From: Oligella urethralis DSM 7531
Lineage (GTDB): Bacteria; Pseudomonadota; Gammaproteobacteria; Burkholderiales; Burkholderiaceae_B
NCBI RefSeq assembly: GCF_000372065.1
Contig: NZ_AQVB01000004.1
Span: 88,177-152,176, forward strand
Length of the DNA stretch: 64,000 bases
Reading direction: 5' to 3'
The first letter of the stretch is position 1, and each line of letters starts with the position of its first letter. Positions 27,455-36,703 of the stretch are shown here, in pieces. The notes below the pieces were generated by a model. It ran no database searches, was not told where the DNA came from, and saw only the letters and a program-made list of their open reading frames with translations. Made by a program: the position numbers and the translations under genes.

Positions 27455-27706
27455 ATGAAATTATTGCTTTTTATCAATGACCATATCGCCATAAGTTTAG
27501 TGATACTTGTTGTCTTGATCGCATTATTCGTTTTTCTAGCTCAGAAAATATCAACGAGTAGCCGGAGCAATTGCGCAGAAGCTCAGAGTGACAAGTTCGG
27601 CGCAGTGCCAAAGCCACGTGCTGCCTCCGAGCTTGATCAAAGTCCAGCCGCTAAAGCGTTTAGGGCCAAGCTTAAAGAAATCAATCTCGATTTGGATAGC
27701 GATTGA
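27455..27706 (+). CDS. Small membrane-anchored protein, possibly a reduced FimV
   Basis: 83 residues. One N-terminal membrane helix (ISLVILVVLIALFVFLAQKI) precedes a polar Ser/Ala-rich linker and an acidic C-terminus (AFRAKLKEINLDLDSD). No family is certain. In many betaproteobacteria the position between asd and truA holds a long FimV/LysM protein with a single membrane helix and acidic LDLD-type segments, so this may be a shrunken relative. That is inference from position and composition. Its stop codon overlaps the truA start by 1 nt. Confidence 0.6.
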   Translation: MKLLLFINDHIAISLVILVVLIALFVFLAQKISTSSRSNCAEAQSDKFGAVPKPRAASELDQSPAAKAFRAKLKEINLDLDSD

Positions 27707-28521
27707 TGGCTAAGCATCGTATAGCTTTAGGTATTTCCTATCAAGGGCAGGCCTACTCGGGTTGGCAAATTCAAAGTGAACGAGCTACCGTGCAGGGGGC
27801 GGTGGAGGCAGCCCTCAGTCAATTTATTACCACACCCACGCAGGTTATTTGCGCCGGTCGTACCGATACCGGCGTGCATGCAATTAATCAAGTAGTGCAT
27901 TTGGATACGGATGCTAGCCGTAGTGATAATTCCTGGGTACGTGGGGTTAATGCGTTTTTACCCCCGGATATACGTATCAAATGGGCGACCGAGGTGGCGG
28001 CGGATTTTCATGCTCGCTTTGATGCCAAAGTCCGTACCTATATCTATATTTTGCGCAATCACCCGGTTGCTTCGGCGCTCCTCAATGGCTTAGTGGGGTG
28101 GTTTCATTTGCCCTTAGACTTAAAGCAAATGCAGGCAGCGGCTACTTATCTAGTGGGTACGCATGATTTCAGTAGTTTTCGTTCTTCAGAGTGTCAGGCG
28201 CATTCGCCGATCCGTACCATTTATGATTTAAGTCTTCGCCAACAGGGTAATTTATTTATCTTTACAGTTCGTGGTGACGGGTTTTTACATCATATGGTGC
28301 GAAATATTGTTGGTTCTCTCGTCTATGTCGGTAAGGGAAAATATCAACCCGAGTATATGGCTGAAATTCTGGCGCATCGCGCACGTAAATACGCTGCGCC
28401 CACCTTTATGGCGGATGGTTTGTATTTAGCCCATATTGCCTATCCAAACCATTCGGGCATTAATCACTTAATGCCCGAATTAACACTCGCTGAAAGTCTG
28501 AACTACTTACTGAATGCGTAG
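27706..28521 (+). CDS. truA: tRNA pseudouridine(38-40) synthase
   Basis: 271 residues from ATG 27706 (TGATG overlap with the upstream gene). The catalytic motif is CAGRTDTGVHA with Asp54; also SYQGQAYSGWQ near the N-terminus and DGFLHHMVRNIVGSL. Length is normal. A perfect 11-bp hairpin (28451-28461 with 28470-28480) lies inside the 3' end of the gene. Confidence 0.96.
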   Translation: MAKHRIALGISYQGQAYSGWQIQSERATVQGAVEAALSQFITTPTQVICAGRTDTGVHAINQVVHLDTDASRSDNSWVRGVNAFLPPDIRIKWATEVAADFHARFDAKVRTYIYILRNHPVASALLNGLVGWFHLPLDLKQMQAAATYLVGTHDFSSFRSSECQAHSPIRTIYDLSLRQQGNLFIFTVRGDGFLHHMVRNIVGSLVYVGKGKYQPEYMAEILAHRARKYAAPTFMADGLYLAHIAYPNHSGINHLMPELTLAESLNYLLNA

Positions 28522-28526
28522 TTTGC

Positions 28527-29258
28527 TTAGTTGCTCTTATCCATACGATCCGCACGCGCCGATGGGTTAGGGTGTGAGGCGAAGATGCTGGAGTTATTGC
28601 CACCTAGGGCGGCCAATTTACGTAGCGCAGACACAGCCGGCTCCTTGCCTTTGCCATGCGCTTTTAAGACTTTAAGTCCGTAGGCGTCAGCTTCGTACTC
28701 ATGGGCTTGAGAGTATTGCGCATTGATTAGCTGATGACTTAATTGACCGATGGCGCCACTTGATAGGGCAGCGACTGGCGAACCACTGGAAGCAACCGCT
28801 TGTAGTGCTGCTGAGCTCAGTAATTGGGTGCGAGCTTGCTGCTTAGAGTGACCATGCACCACATGCCCGACCTCATGCCCAATGACATAAAGCAATTCAT
28901 CATCCGTCATTTTATCCATCAGACCACTATAGATGCGAATACCGCCATTTGGCAGGGCAAAGGCATTAATTTCAGGGGTCACATAGACCTTATAATTTAA
29001 CTGATGACCGCTATCGCTTTTAAGATTACGTGTGATGCGATTTAAGCGCTTAGTATAGGGGCTGGAGGCAGAAGCCACCTTGTTTTCACCGTCCAGTTTT
29101 TGTTGGGTACGCACTCCTAAAGCTCGGATTTCACCATCGTCAATCGAAGCTGCGCTAGCCAAGGTACCAGCGGCACCAATCATACCGGCTATATCCATTC
29201 CCTGGCAGGCTGTTAAGCTAAGACTAATGGCGGCGGCTGCTAGTAGCTTTTTAGTCAT
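28527..29258 (-). CDS. M48-family metalloprotease lipoprotein
   Basis: 243 residues. The lipobox LSLTAC (Cys18) predicts an outer-membrane or periplasmic lipoprotein. The zinc site HEVGHVVHGHS and the third ligand in the YEADAYGLKVL helix are intact, as is the NAFALPNGGIRIYSGLMD strand typical of the LoiP/YcaL/BepA-like M48 group. It probably degrades misfolded envelope proteins. It is convergent with truA (5-nt gap). Confidence 0.88.
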   Translation of the reverse strand: MTKKLLAAAAISLSLTACQGMDIAGMIGAAGTLASAASIDDGEIRALGVRTQQKLDGENKVASASSPYTKRLNRITRNLKSDSGHQLNYKVYVTPEINAFALPNGGIRIYSGLMDKMTDDELLYVIGHEVGHVVHGHSKQQARTQLLSSAALQAVASSGSPVAALSSGAIGQLSHQLINAQYSQAHEYEADAYGLKVLKAHGKGKEPAVSALRKLAALGGNNSSIFASHPNPSARADRMDKSN

Positions 29259-29309
29259 GATTGTATTTCCTCAGTCAATTGAATTCAGATTAATAGCGCT
29301 TTCACTAAA

Positions 29310-30095
29310 CTAAGCGCTTTGATATATTTGCTTGTAACTAATATACATGGCACAGTAAAGGCTCATTAGTAGTGATATTAAAATTAGTTGCAGTATAAAT
29401 GCAAGAAAAGCGCCGACAGCGCCGAATGACATTGCAACAAAAATTAAATTCCATATCACATAGCCACCAAGCAAAACGGGTAGGCCTAACATGACAAAGG
29501 CGCCTAAATTACGCATCACGCCGATCACAGAAAAGACAATAGATTTTACAACTTCAGTGCCATTCCATAAAATTAATGAAGGGACAAACCAGTAGACTAG
29601 GGTGATCAGTAGCGAATAAACGATCATCACCACGATAGCAAAGACATTTATCGAGCTGGCGATAGCAGCATACGACTCCTCGGTAATCTCGGCTGCGGTG
29701 AGCGCATCGATGAGATGCGACATCTCACTTTCTTTAATCAAAGCGGGGGTGAAAAACATATTTAGGATGATAAAGATCACCCCATAAATAAAACCAGCCA
29801 CTAGCAACGACTTCAGGATGTTACCCTGCTTAAAAACATCAACTAGCTCATTTAGACTAAAGCGCTTTCCTGCGTTGATATGATGGCAACATAACAAAAT
29901 AAAAGCGACATATAGCGGCTGCACCAAGGCCACACTAAATAAACCAAAAAGCCCTAGTAGCTGGATGCTAAAGATCGTATTTAAATGCCAGATAAAGGCA
30001 AGTAAAAGAAAAAACGCAGGGCGCTTTTTGAAAATAGCAAAGCCCTTGAGAAACCAGTCGAAACCGGCGCTTGCTGGAAGTCTTAATGCTTGCAT
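29310..30095 (-). CDS. BPSS1780-family multi-pass membrane protein
   Basis: 261 residues, starting MQALRLPASAGFDWFLKGFAIFKKRPAFF, the characteristic opening of a Burkholderiales family of unknown function. About six hydrophobic helices can be traced (around residues 27-60, 60-75, 92-115, 150-180, 190-220 and 225-255). The gene is 9 nt downstream of thrB, so the two are probably co-transcribed; a functional link is not established. Confidence 0.75.
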   Translation of the reverse strand: MQALRLPASAGFDWFLKGFAIFKKRPAFFLLLAFIWHLNTIFSIQLLGLFGLFSVALVQPLYVAFILLCCHHINAGKRFSLNELVDVFKQGNILKSLLVAGFIYGVIFIILNMFFTPALIKESEMSHLIDALTAAEITEESYAAIASSINVFAIVVMIVYSLLITLVYWFVPSLILWNGTEVVKSIVFSVIGVMRNLGAFVMLGLPVLLGGYVIWNLIFVAMSFGAVGAFLAFILQLILISLLMSLYCAMYISYKQIYQSA

Positions 30096-30104
30096 TAACA
30101 GTCC

Positions 30105-31079
30105 TTAACGGGTGGGTAAAGGCGGGATTTCGCCATCGGTACGAGCTTTAAGGATGCGCTCAAAGTGTGTAGGATCGTGTGGCTTTAAGCTTTGCGCTGG
30201 GCGTGGCAGATAGAAATCATAGAGTCTAGAAGTCCAAAATCTCAGTGCTGCGGCTCGTAGTGCAACTGGCCACAAGGCTCGCTCTGCATCGGTAAAGGAC
30301 CGACCCTGGTGATAGCTATTAAGCCAAGCCTCCACTAACTCAGGTATGAATTCACCACTTTCGCGCTCAATACACCAGTCATTAACCGCAACGGCGACAT
30401 CAAATAACCAGCGATCGACCCCAGCAAAATAAAAATCAATCACACCGCCTAAACTGGGGTGCTCATAGGTGCCGTCAAATAAGACATTATCGCGGAATAG
30501 ATCACAATGACAGGGACCCCCGGGCATTTGACGCCATGCGTAATCAGCTTGTATCTCAATCTGTTCGGCTAATGATTTTTCATATAAATCCTGTTGTGCA
30601 GGGCTAAGAAATTCTTTGATTTTTGGATAAGTCTCTTGCCACCAACTTAAGCCACGTAAATTAGGCTGGTTTAAGGGTAGGTCATAGGCGGCAATATGCT
30701 GTCTAGCCTGAGCACGGGCCACGATTTCACAATGCCTAGCGCTGGGATGCGCTTCCCAACCACCGTTGAGACGCACCACAATACACATCGGCTTACCCTC
30801 AAACAAGCCCCAAATGGTACCGTCACGCCGCTTTTGTGGCATCGGTACCGCCTGCTTTTTGAGCCCAAGACCATACATCAAATCCAAGTAGAAGGGGATT
30901 TGCTCCTGTGTCAGTACTTCAAAAATGGTCAGTACATACTCGCCCTGAGTGGTGCTCAAAAAGTAATTGGTATTTTCAATGCCGGCCGTGATGCCTTGCA
31001 TTGACACAAACTCACCTAAATCATAATCTTGTAAAATCTTCTGAGCAGCTTCAGGAGATACGGGAGTAAAAACAGCCAT
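30105..31079 (-). CDS. thrB: Homoserine kinase (APH-fold type)
   Basis: Phosphorylates homoserine for threonine synthesis. 324 residues of the aminoglycoside-phosphotransferase-like ThrB found in betaproteobacteria and pseudomonads. It has YDLGEFVSMQGITAGIENTNYFL, the catalytic loop HCDLFRDNVLF and the metal-binding GVIDFYFAG. It is not the GHMP-type kinase of E. coli. The divergent 147-nt gap separates it from the CLC gene. Confidence 0.92.
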   Translation of the reverse strand: MAVFTPVSPEAAQKILQDYDLGEFVSMQGITAGIENTNYFLSTTQGEYVLTIFEVLTQEQIPFYLDLMYGLGLKKQAVPMPQKRRDGTIWGLFEGKPMCIVVRLNGGWEAHPSARHCEIVARAQARQHIAAYDLPLNQPNLRGLSWWQETYPKIKEFLSPAQQDLYEKSLAEQIEIQADYAWRQMPGGPCHCDLFRDNVLFDGTYEHPSLGGVIDFYFAGVDRWLFDVAVAVNDWCIERESGEFIPELVEAWLNSYHQGRSFTDAERALWPVALRAAALRFWTSRLYDFYLPRPAQSLKPHDPTHFERILKARTDGEIPPLPTR

Positions 31080-31226
31080 AGAGTTAATTTAATCTTATAA
31101 AATGGAAAATGCTTAGTAAAATAATGACTTTAGGGTGATTTTACCAGTCTAGGCTGCGAAATCCTAATCAAGGCCAGCCTCGCACCCTAGATTTATTGTT
31201 TATTTTACTCACAATTAGCAAGCGCA

Positions 31227-33011
31227 ATGATAAAGCGACGTTTAAATTATCTTCGTCGACGCCTAAGTAGTCGTCCTGTCTTTCACAGCCAAGCCATCTT
31301 ATTGTTTTGGGCCTTATTGATGGGGGTGATCGGCGCTTTGGCGACCTTATTGTTTTTTCAAGGGGTTAAGCTCTTACAGTGGTTGATGGTGGGTAGGAGT
31401 GGCAGCATTAGTGATATCGTCAGTCAATACAGTACCTGGCAGACCTTGCTTTATCCAAGCCTTGCAGGTTTAGTTGGTGGCTTGTTGTTAACTTGGTCGG
31501 CTCGGATTAAGACTGACACCAACTCCGACTACATGGAGGCGGTTGCGCTTGGCGATGGTCGTCTTTCAATTAAGCAAGGCGTTTTGCGTATTCTGTCCTC
31601 CCTGACCGTGATCACCTCTGGCTTTTCCATCGGTCGTGAGGGACCGATGATTCATATGGGCTCCATGATTTCCTCGGCCATTGGTCGTTTTTTCTTTATG
31701 GATGCCAAGCAATTACGCTTAATTGTTGCATGCGGCGCAGCCGGTGCTGTGTCTGCCGCCTACCATACGCCCATTGCTGGGGCCTTATTTGTGGCAGAGA
31801 TTGTGGTCGGTAGCATGTCCATGGTGATCGTTGCGCCTTTACTATTAGCTGCCATGACGGCCCATCTGACAACACGTTATTTCGGTAGTCATTATTTAGC
31901 CTATGAGGTGAATTTAGAGATTTCCTTAAGCGCTGAACTATTAATTGCTGCTGTGCTGGTCGGTTTATTAGGTGGGATCTTATCGCCACTTTTTTTAAAA
32001 ACCTTGGACTGGGCTAAAAAGGGTTTCAAGTTTATCCCCTTACCATTGCCACTTCGCATGAGTTTAGCCGGTTTAGTGGTCGGTGTCTTTTTACTCTACG
32101 ATCCTCGTCTAGCGGGTAATGGTGATTCGATTGTTTCTACCTTAATTCATGGAGCCGATTGGAACTGGCAGTTATTAGCCATGTTTTTATTCTTAAAAGT
32201 GGCGGCGACCTTAGTTTCCGTCGGCTCTGGTGCGGTCGGCGGGGTGATTACACCAATTATGTTTATCGGTGCAGCTGTCGCCTTGTTAAGCCTTAACACG
32301 GCGATGCTTGTCTTTCCCGAATTGCATTATTACAGTCCGGTTTTTGTGATTCTCGGTATGGGGGCATTTTTATCCGCTGCTTCCAGTGCGCCTTTAATGG
32401 CCATTATTATGATGGTGGAGATGTCTTATAACCAATCCTTAGTGGTGCCGGTGGTTTTTGCATGCGTTAGCGCTGCTTTTCTAGCACGTCGCATCAAAGG
32501 ATTAGTGATGTTTAACGTCACCACGAACCGCGAAGAGGATATCCGCTTACGTCATCGCTTGAGTAATGTCCGCATTGAGCAACTGATTAACAAAAAGCCT
32601 GAAAATGTGATTCATGCCGATACGCTGGTGGGTGAAGCCATTGATTTATTTACTGAACTCAGTGTGCGTTATCTTTATGTGATTAATGATAAAAATGAAT
32701 TTTTAGGTGTTCTGGCGCATAAAGACATTACCCGTAGCCTCTTAGGTGCCTTAAATCTAGAGGAGCCTATCCCTGCGCATTTAATCTCACGCACCTATTT
32801 GGAGCCTTTACATTTGCGAATGACCTTAGATGAAGTGCAGGACGCCTTCGTCACTTATAATGGTGAGCGTTTACCGGTATTGGATTTTGCCGATCCGCCG
32901 CATTTGATGGGTGTGGTTTATAAATCCGAAGTGCTACGTCGCTATAGTGAGATTAAAAAATCCATTGATAAAAGTAGTGAAGTCAAAATGAACCCCTTTA
33001 TACGTGCCTAG
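31227..33011 (+). CDS. CLC-family (ClcB-like) chloride channel/antiporter with CBS domains
   Basis: 594 residues. About ten membrane helices with the CLC signature GREGPMIHMGS (gating glutamate) and the second filter segment GSGAVGGVITPIMFIGAA. Two CBS domains follow from about residue 450 (NKKPENVIHADTLVGEAIDLF; FLGVLAHKDITRSL). The usual first filter motif GSGIP is not evident; the matching region reads KTDTNSDYMEAVALGDG, as in the ClcB-like subgroup. The ion preference therefore cannot be assigned. Confidence 0.85.
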   Translation: MIKRRLNYLRRRLSSRPVFHSQAILLFWALLMGVIGALATLLFFQGVKLLQWLMVGRSGSISDIVSQYSTWQTLLYPSLAGLVGGLLLTWSARIKTDTNSDYMEAVALGDGRLSIKQGVLRILSSLTVITSGFSIGREGPMIHMGSMISSAIGRFFFMDAKQLRLIVACGAAGAVSAAYHTPIAGALFVAEIVVGSMSMVIVAPLLLAAMTAHLTTRYFGSHYLAYEVNLEISLSAELLIAAVLVGLLGGILSPLFLKTLDWAKKGFKFIPLPLPLRMSLAGLVVGVFLLYDPRLAGNGDSIVSTLIHGADWNWQLLAMFLFLKVAATLVSVGSGAVGGVITPIMFIGAAVALLSLNTAMLVFPELHYYSPVFVILGMGAFLSAASSAPLMAIIMMVEMSYNQSLVVPVVFACVSAAFLARRIKGLVMFNVTTNREEDIRLRHRLSNVRIEQLINKKPENVIHADTLVGEAIDLFTELSVRYLYVINDKNEFLGVLAHKDITRSLLGALNLEEPIPAHLISRTYLEPLHLRMTLDEVQDAFVTYNGERLPVLDFADPPHLMGVVYKSEVLRRYSEIKKSIDKSSEVKMNPFIRA

Positions 33012-33017
33012 TATTTG

Positions 33018-34061
33018 ATGAGTAATTGTATTTTAAACACTGTCGCTCAGCAGTCCTTGTATGAGTCGGCCGCTAAGCCTTGGCGCTTATCCATCGCACC
33101 GATGTTGGATGTGAGCGATAGGCATGCACGTTTTTTCTATCGTTTATTAGCGCCTAAGGCCTTACTTTATACTGAGATGGTGACTACCGGCGCCTTAGTT
33201 TATGGCGATGTGGCCAGACATTTGCAGTTTAATCAAGAAGAGCATCCGGTGGCCTTGCAATTAGGTGGCAGTGAGCGCAAGGATTTAGTGCATTCTGCAA
33301 AGCTCGGTGCGGCATGGGGTTATGATGAAATTAATTTGAATTGTGGCTGTCCCTCGGAGCGGGTACAAAAGGGTGCCTTTGGTGCTTGTTTGATGGCAGA
33401 GAGTGAGTTAGTGGCGGACTGTCTCAAGGCCATGCAGGATGCAGTCAGCATACCGGTGACAGTAAAGCACCGCTTGGGCCTGGATTACAGTGAGGATTAT
33501 GGCTTTGTACGTGATTTCGTCGGCACCTTAATCCAAAAAAGCGCAACTCGCGTATTTATTGTGCATGCACGTAATGCCGTGTTAAAGGGATTATCACCCA
33601 AGGATAATCGTGATATCCCACCTTTACGCTATCAATGGGTGGCTCAGCTAAAGCAGGATTTTCCCGAGGCCCGCTTTATTTTAAATGGTGGTCTGAGTGA
33701 AGTGGCACAGATGTTTGAGCAAGCACAACGCTTTGAGGGCATTATGGTCGGGCGTGCAGCGTGGCATGAACCTTATCGCATTGGCGAAATCAGTCGCTTG
33801 CTATGGCCGGATATCGACCATCCTGATACCGATAGCCTGATTCAAAGCATGTATGACTATGCCGTGAGGCAGCATGCTGCAGGGGTGCCACTACGATTTG
33901 TGTTCAAGCCCATACTTGGTCTATTTAATGGTCAAAAAGGGGCTAAATTATGGCGTCGAACCTTATCAGATGCGAGTCTGCTTAAAAAAGCGGATCCAAA
34001 TTTGTTGTTAAAGACTTACGCTGAGTTCAAAAAACACAGCAGTTTTTTTGCTCAAACTTAA
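33018..34061 (+). CDS. dusA: tRNA-dihydrouridine(20/20a) synthase
   Basis: Flavin enzyme reducing U20/U20a in tRNA. About 347 residues from ATG 33018 (the TTG at 33015 is also in frame; no clear ribosome site). It has SIAPMLDVSDRHARFFYRLLAP, EMVTTGALVYGD, the active-site NLNCGCPSERVQKGAFGACLM and VKHRLGLD. It is DusA rather than DusB or DusC by the NCGCPSxRVQxGxFGACLM form. Confidence 0.93.
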   Translation: MSNCILNTVAQQSLYESAAKPWRLSIAPMLDVSDRHARFFYRLLAPKALLYTEMVTTGALVYGDVARHLQFNQEEHPVALQLGGSERKDLVHSAKLGAAWGYDEINLNCGCPSERVQKGAFGACLMAESELVADCLKAMQDAVSIPVTVKHRLGLDYSEDYGFVRDFVGTLIQKSATRVFIVHARNAVLKGLSPKDNRDIPPLRYQWVAQLKQDFPEARFILNGGLSEVAQMFEQAQRFEGIMVGRAAWHEPYRIGEISRLLWPDIDHPDTDSLIQSMYDYAVRQHAAGVPLRFVFKPILGLFNGQKGAKLWRRTLSDASLLKKADPNLLLKTYAEFKKHSSFFAQT

Positions 34062-34213
34062 ACTAATTAGTTGATAGTGCAGCTCAAAAGGCGTAGCCAC
34101 CTGTGCTTAGCACTCCTTAAATTGTATTCGCAAAAAGTCAAGCATTTAGGCTGTTAAAATTTAAATTCTTTAGCACTTAATTTCACTTGATTTTGCTGTG
34201 CTTTTATCATCTA

Positions 34214-34229
34214 ATACTACATATTGTTT
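34214..34229. promoter_or_regulatory. NrdR box 1 upstream of nrdA
   Basis: The 16-mer atactacatattgttt agrees at 13 of 16 positions with the NrdR box consensus as I know it (acaCwAtATaTwGtgt). It is 31 bp, three helical turns, from a second box, the arrangement NrdR needs. Confidence 0.65.
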
Positions 34230-34244
34230 TTGAAAAACATATTT

Positions 34245-34260
34245 TCACTATATATAGGTT
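34245..34260. promoter_or_regulatory. NrdR box 2 upstream of nrdA
   Basis: The 16-mer tcactatatataggtt also agrees at 13 of 16 positions with the NrdR consensus. With box 1 it indicates NrdR repression of nrdAB-yfaE by the dATP/ATP ratio. nrdR itself is not in the window. Confidence 0.65.
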
Positions 34261-34323
34261 TTTTGGCTTTGCTTGGCACAGATGCGAAGTAAGTCCAAAA
34301 GGCCCATTTTTAAGGGTTGGCTC

Positions 34324-36615
34324 ATGAATAAATCTCTTTTGGTGACCAAGCGAGACGGTCGTCAGGAAGCGCTTGATCTCGATAAAATCCACCGTGTCTT
34401 AGATTGGGCTGCCGAGGGCTTGGATAATGTCTCAGTTTCTCAGGTAGAGTTACGTTCGCAAATTCAGTTTTATGATGGCATTAAAACTGAGCATATTCAC
34501 GAAACCATTATTAAAGCTGCCGCTGATTTAATCTCTGAAGAAGCACCAGATTATCAGTTTTTAGCTGCTCGTTTAGCCATTTTTCACTTACGCAAAAAGG
34601 CCTATGGTCAGTTTGAGCCACCGCGACTGTATGAGCATGTACAACGGCTGGTTGCGGATAAGCGTTATGATGCGCACTTGCTAGAGGACTATAGTGAGGA
34701 GGAATTCGATGAGATGGATTCCTTTTTAGTGCATGGGCGTGACTTAAGCTTTGCTTATGCGGCAGTGAATCAGTTACAGGGTAAGTATTTAGTACAAAAT
34801 CGCGTGACTGGCGAAATCTTCGAAAGTCCACAGTTTTTGTATGTGCTAGTGGCTGCTTGCTTATTTTCAAAATACCCTAAAAGCACGCGGCTACAGTATG
34901 TTAAAGACTTCTATGATGCCATTTCTACCTTTAAAATTTCTTTGCCGACGCCCATTATGGCTGGGGTGCGTACACCCACACGTCAATTCAGTTCATGCGT
35001 CTTAATTGAATGTGACGATAGTCTGGACTCAATTAATGCCACCAGTGCCGCCATCGTACGCTATGTGTCTCAGCGTGCCGGTATTGGTATTAATGCCGGA
35101 CGTATACGTGCGGTGGGTAGTGCGATTCGTGGTGGTGAAGCCCAGCATACCGGTTGTATCCCGTTTTATAAGCACTTCCAAACAGCGGTTAAATGTTGTT
35201 CTCAGGGCGGGGTGCGTGGTGGTGCGGCGACCTTATTCTACCCAATGTGGCATTTAGAGGTTGAGTCCTTATTAGTACTTAAAAATAACCGTGGGGTTGA
35301 GGAAAACCGCGTGCGCCATATGGATTACGGTGTACAGATTAACCGTTTACTCTATCAACGTCTGATTAAAGGTGGCAATATCACCTTATTCTCACCCTCG
35401 GATGTACCAGGCTTATATGATGCCTTCTTTGCCGATCAGGATGAGTTTGAACGCTTATATGTACAGTACGAACAGGATGAGTCAATTCGTAAGCGTTCGG
35501 TTAAAGCTGCCGACTTATTCTCCCTAATGATGCAAGAGCGGGCTGGTACGGGTCGTATTTATATTCAAAACGTTGACCATTGTAATACGCATAGCCCATT
35601 TAATCCGCAGGTGGCACCGGTGCGTCAATCGAATTTATGCTTAGAGATTGCGTTACCGACCAAGCCTTTAGATGATATTAATGATGAAAAGGGCGAGATT
35701 GCGTTATGTACGCTATCTGCCTTTAACTTGGGTGCGCTTGAGTCTCTAGATGAATTAGAGCATTTAGCGGATTTGATTGTACGTGCCTTAGATGCTTTAC
35801 TAGACTATCAAGACTATCCAATTAAAGCGGCGAAAATTGCCACCATGAATCGTCGTACTCTGGGTGTCGGCGTGATTAACTTTGCATATTATTTAGCTAA
35901 GAACGGCGCTCGCTACTCCGACGGCAGTGGTAATGCCTTAACTCATCGTACCTTTGAAGCCATTCAGTACTATTTGTTAAAGGCATCAATGAATTTATCT
36001 AAGGAATTTGGTCCTTGCTTAGCCTTTAATGAAACAAGCTATGCCGAAGGCATTTTGCCTATTGATACTTACAAAAAGGATATTGACGCATTCTGCCTAG
36101 AGCCTTTACATTTGGATTGGGAATCTTTGCGTGAAGAGATTAAAACTCACGGTTTGCGTAACTCAACCTTAACGGCCTTGATGCCTTCAGAAACCTCAAG
36201 TCAGATTTCTAATGCCACTAACGGGATTGAACCACCGCGCGGACTGATCACGATTAAGGCTTCCAAAGACGGTGTGTTTCGTCAAGTGGTACCGGAATAT
36301 CGTCGCTTAAAGCATCAATACGAAACCTTATGGCAAATGCCATCCAATGATGGCTACCTACGTTTAGTCGGTATTATGCAGAAGTTTGTCGATCAAGCCA
36401 TTTCTGCTAACACTAACTATGACCCGTCACGTTTTGCTGGTGGTCGTGTGCCCATGAGTGAATTATTAAAGGATTTACTCAATGCGTATAAATACGGTCT
36501 CAAAACCTTGTACTACCATAACACGCGCGACGGCGCACAAGATGATCAAGGTGATTTAGTCACGATGAGCGGTGCTGAAGACGAGGATTGCGCAAGCGGT
36601 GCGTGCAAAATTTAA
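34324..36615 (+). CDS. nrdA: Class Ia ribonucleotide reductase alpha subunit
   Basis: 763 residues from ATG 34324 (an upstream in-frame ATG at 34273 lies too close to the NrdR boxes and probable promoter). The N-terminal ATP-cone (VTKRDGRQEALDLDKIHRVL) is present, then SSCVLIECDDSLDSI with an active-site Cys, NLCLEIALPT (thiyl-radical Cys), TALMPSETSSQISNATNGIEP and the C-terminal redox pair CASGACKI. Reduces ribonucleoside diphosphates with NrdB. Two NrdR boxes lie upstream. Confidence 0.97.
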   Translation: MNKSLLVTKRDGRQEALDLDKIHRVLDWAAEGLDNVSVSQVELRSQIQFYDGIKTEHIHETIIKAAADLISEEAPDYQFLAARLAIFHLRKKAYGQFEPPRLYEHVQRLVADKRYDAHLLEDYSEEEFDEMDSFLVHGRDLSFAYAAVNQLQGKYLVQNRVTGEIFESPQFLYVLVAACLFSKYPKSTRLQYVKDFYDAISTFKISLPTPIMAGVRTPTRQFSSCVLIECDDSLDSINATSAAIVRYVSQRAGIGINAGRIRAVGSAIRGGEAQHTGCIPFYKHFQTAVKCCSQGGVRGGAATLFYPMWHLEVESLLVLKNNRGVEENRVRHMDYGVQINRLLYQRLIKGGNITLFSPSDVPGLYDAFFADQDEFERLYVQYEQDESIRKRSVKAADLFSLMMQERAGTGRIYIQNVDHCNTHSPFNPQVAPVRQSNLCLEIALPTKPLDDINDEKGEIALCTLSAFNLGALESLDELEHLADLIVRALDALLDYQDYPIKAAKIATMNRRTLGVGVINFAYYLAKNGARYSDGSGNALTHRTFEAIQYYLLKASMNLSKEFGPCLAFNETSYAEGILPIDTYKKDIDAFCLEPLHLDWESLREEIKTHGLRNSTLTALMPSETSSQISNATNGIEPPRGLITIKASKDGVFRQVVPEYRRLKHQYETLWQMPSNDGYLRLVGIMQKFVDQAISANTNYDPSRFAGGRVPMSELLKDLLNAYKYGLKTLYYHNTRDGAQDDQGDLVTMSGAEDEDCASGACKI

Positions 36616-36633
36616 TCTGCTTCATTCATAGAC

Positions 36634-36692
36634 GGCACTTAAACTGACTGCTTTTAGCTAAGGCTTCTTTAAGTGCCTCCACTAGTTTTTTA
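36634..36692 (+). terminator. Intercistronic hairpin with T-run between nrdA and nrdB
   Basis: ggcacttaaa / tttaagtgcc (36634-36643 with 36668-36677), 24-nt loop, followed by tttttta at 36686. It may attenuate nrdB or process the mRNA; the large loop makes it a weak terminator. Confidence 0.4.
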
Positions 36693-36703
36693 TTCGAGTT
36701 TTT

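Noticed and set aside
34511-34870. 119-codon frame antisense to nrdA
   Set aside because: Antisense shadow of a conserved gene; low-complexity His/Pro composition typical of shadows.
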